Notes under the pieces: model-generated
Database searches by the model: none
Seen by the model: only the letters and a program-made list of their open reading frames with translations
Told to the model about the DNA's origin: nothing
Assembly (NCBI GenBank): GCA_964453155.1
Contig: CAYVQU010000143.1
Span: 1 to 14,298 of the forward strand
Direction: 5' to 3'
Length of the DNA: 14,298 bases
DNA from: CAYVQU01 sp964453155
GTDB taxonomy: Bacteria; Chloroflexota; Anaerolineae; Anaerolineales; UBA11858
Shown here: positions 13,159 through 14,298 of the stretch, in pieces
Layout: every line of letters begins with the position of its first letter
How positions within the stretch are numbered: the first letter of the stretch is position 1
Translations under genes and position numbers: made by a program

Positions 13159-14202
13159 GTGAGTAAGTGGCGGCGTGGTTTTCAAATAGGGGTTTGGATT
13201 CTTATTCCCTTGCTCTTATGGTGGGTGCTGCGGGCAATTCCCTTTGCCGATGTCAAAGCCACGCTCCTAAACTTGCGGGCGGGCCCCATCTTGGCAATCT
13301 TGGGGGTCAATTTGGGCCTGATGCTGACCTTCAGCCTGCGCTGGTGGCTGATTTTGCGGAGCTATGGCTATCACATTCCCTATCAAACTTTGAGCGGCTA
13401 TCGGCTGGCGGCCTTTGGGATCAGTTATTTCACCCCGGGGCCACAATTCGGGGGCGAACCCTTTCAGGTTTTGGTAACCCGCAATCGGCACAACGTTCCT
13501 GGCGCTACTGCCCTCGCCGCGTTGACGTTAGATAAATTGATCGAACTATTGGCGAATTTTACATTTTTGGCAGTCAGCGTGACGGTGTTATTTGCCCGGG
13601 AGGGTTTATCGAATCCGGGGATTTTGATTGCAGTGGGCGGATTATTGATCCTGCCCCTGGGCTATTTGTTAGCATTACGACTGGGAATAAAACCCTTTTC
13701 TCGAATAGTAAAGTGGCTGCCAGTCTCGAAAGCAATTCCGCGTCTCCATAATACTGCCCGGTTAATCACCACCTCTGAAACCCAAGTGGCCGATTTTTGC
13801 CAGACTCAACCCCAAATTTTGACAATCGTCATCCTGATCTCTGGTCTAGTGTGGGTTGGGTTGGTGTTTGAATATTGGCTGGCGATCCATTTTCTCGGGC
13901 AAACCCTGACCTTAACTCAAATTGTCTCGATCATGGCTGCGGCCCGACTAGCATTGCTATTTCCCCTCCCTGGGGGACTCGGCGTCTTCGAAGCCGGACA
14001 GGTTATCGTGATGGAGGCCATGGGGTTGAATCCGGCCCTTGGGATCAGCATGGCCCTTATTATCCGGATCCGGGATGTGGTTTTTGGGGGATTAGGGTTG
14101 TTGTGGGGTGGGGTGTTGGGGTTGCGGGTGGAGGGTAGTGAGTCGCCTAAGGCAACGGCGAGTAAGATTCTCAGTCGTGAAGAACAACGAGAGCGTAAAT
14201 AA
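13159..14202 (+). CDS. Flippase-like integral membrane protein (LPG synthase TM / TIGR00374-type)
   Basis: This 347-residue protein has about eight TM helices and the two conserved blocks of the lysylphosphatidylglycerol synthase TM-region family: FTPGPQFGGEP (residues 91-101) and LPGGLGVFEAG after the sixth helix. It lacks the C-terminal aminoacyl-transferase domain of MprF, so it is the stand-alone flippase-like form found near glycosyltransferases and lipid enzymes. A lipid-translocating or lipid-handling role in the cytoplasmic membrane is inferred from MprF. The GTG at 13159 starts 10 bp after the CDP-alcohol gene and no stronger start is visible; the small spacer contains repeat-like DNA (AATCCGTGA). 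The tail after residue about 320 is polar and charged. The pairing with a CDP-alcohol phosphotransferase suggests that both act on one polar lipid. Confidence 0.85.
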   Translation: MSKWRRGFQIGVWILIPLLLWWVLRAIPFADVKATLLNLRAGPILAILGVNLGLMLTFSLRWWLILRSYGYHIPYQTLSGYRLAAFGISYFTPGPQFGGEPFQVLVTRNRHNVPGATALAALTLDKLIELLANFTFLAVSVTVLFAREGLSNPGILIAVGGLLILPLGYLLALRLGIKPFSRIVKWLPVSKAIPRLHNTARLITTSETQVADFCQTQPQILTIVILISGLVWVGLVFEYWLAIHFLGQTLTLTQIVSIMAAARLALLFPLPGGLGVFEAGQVIVMEAMGLNPALGISMALIIRIRDVVFGGLGLLWGGVLGLRVEGSESPKATASKILSREEQRERK

Positions 14203-14205
14203 GAA

Positions 14206-14263
14206 ATCCGAAAATAGCGTATGGATTCCTGGTTGACTGACTAAGAACCTATCCGAAAATAGC
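14206..14263. repeat. 13-bp direct repeat in the 3' spacer
   Basis: ATCCGAAAATAGC occurs at 14206-14218 and 14251-14263, 45 bp apart. A small inverted repeat TCATG-CAAAA-CATGA follows at 14268-14282. No gene is seen from 14203 to the window end. Confidence 0.55.
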
Positions 14264-14298
14264 CATGTCATGCAAAACATGAGCACAAGCGAACTGAA

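Noticed and set aside
1..14298. CRISPR array, tRNA, rRNA, transposase, phage or toxin-antitoxin genes
   Set aside because: No regularly spaced repeats, cloverleaf-like segments or recognisable proteins of these types were seen on either strand.

Overview
The window looks like a chromosomal segment of an uncultured Chloroflexota-type bacterium (Anaerolineae or a relative). This is inferred from the mix of families: an ECF sigma/anti-sigma pair feeding an ABC-2 transporter, a giant HEAT/polytopic membrane protein, and intergenic spacers full of short palindromic and dispersed repeats. No marker gene proves the lineage. GC content is moderate, with one visibly AT-richer island at about 2.1-2.76 kb. 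I see no tRNA, rRNA, CRISPR array, transposase or phage gene. Layout: 1-765 is a decayed region with an unrecognised ORF (20-403) of doubtful start and a frameshifted remnant of a TPR-type protein (454-764). 795-2011 is a tight two-gene unit: a DinB-superfamily metal-binding protein and a phosphatidylcholine synthase (pcs). An imperfect palindrome of about 60 bp follows, then an AT-rich island with an unrecognised small protein (2135-2467) overlapping tail-to-tail a small membrane protein on the minus strand (2451-2642) that has its own good promoter. 2832-7986 is a same-strand run: ECF sigma factor (with a hairpin directly before its Shine-Dalgarno), a single-pass anti-sigma-like protein, a four-TM protein, an ABC ATPase, its ABC-2 permease (interrupted by a one-base frameshift at a G6 run) and a membrane-anchored endonuclease/exonuclease/phosphatase-family protein. 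7996-10647 (minus strand) encodes one 883-residue protein with a HEAT-like N-terminus, a DUF2157-like segment and about 25 membrane helices. It converges on the phosphatase-family gene with only 9 bp between stops and diverges from alr (alanine racemase, 10722-11873). 12024-14202 is a second CDP-alcohol phosphotransferase of different architecture followed by a flippase-like (LPG-synthase TM, TIGR00374-type) membrane protein. How the genes fit together: the theme is the cell envelope. Pcs would make phosphatidylcholine, the second CDP-alcohol enzyme would make another phospholipid or polar-lipid precursor, the flippase-like protein could handle a lipid product, and Alr supplies D-alanine for the wall. 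The sigma/anti-sigma pair would sense an envelope cue and may control the adjacent transporter. I found no single genetic system that is clearly new. The best leads are the hairpin before the sigma-factor ribosome site, the HEAT/25-TM protein, the CDP-alcohol enzyme/flippase pair, and the repeat families in the spacers.
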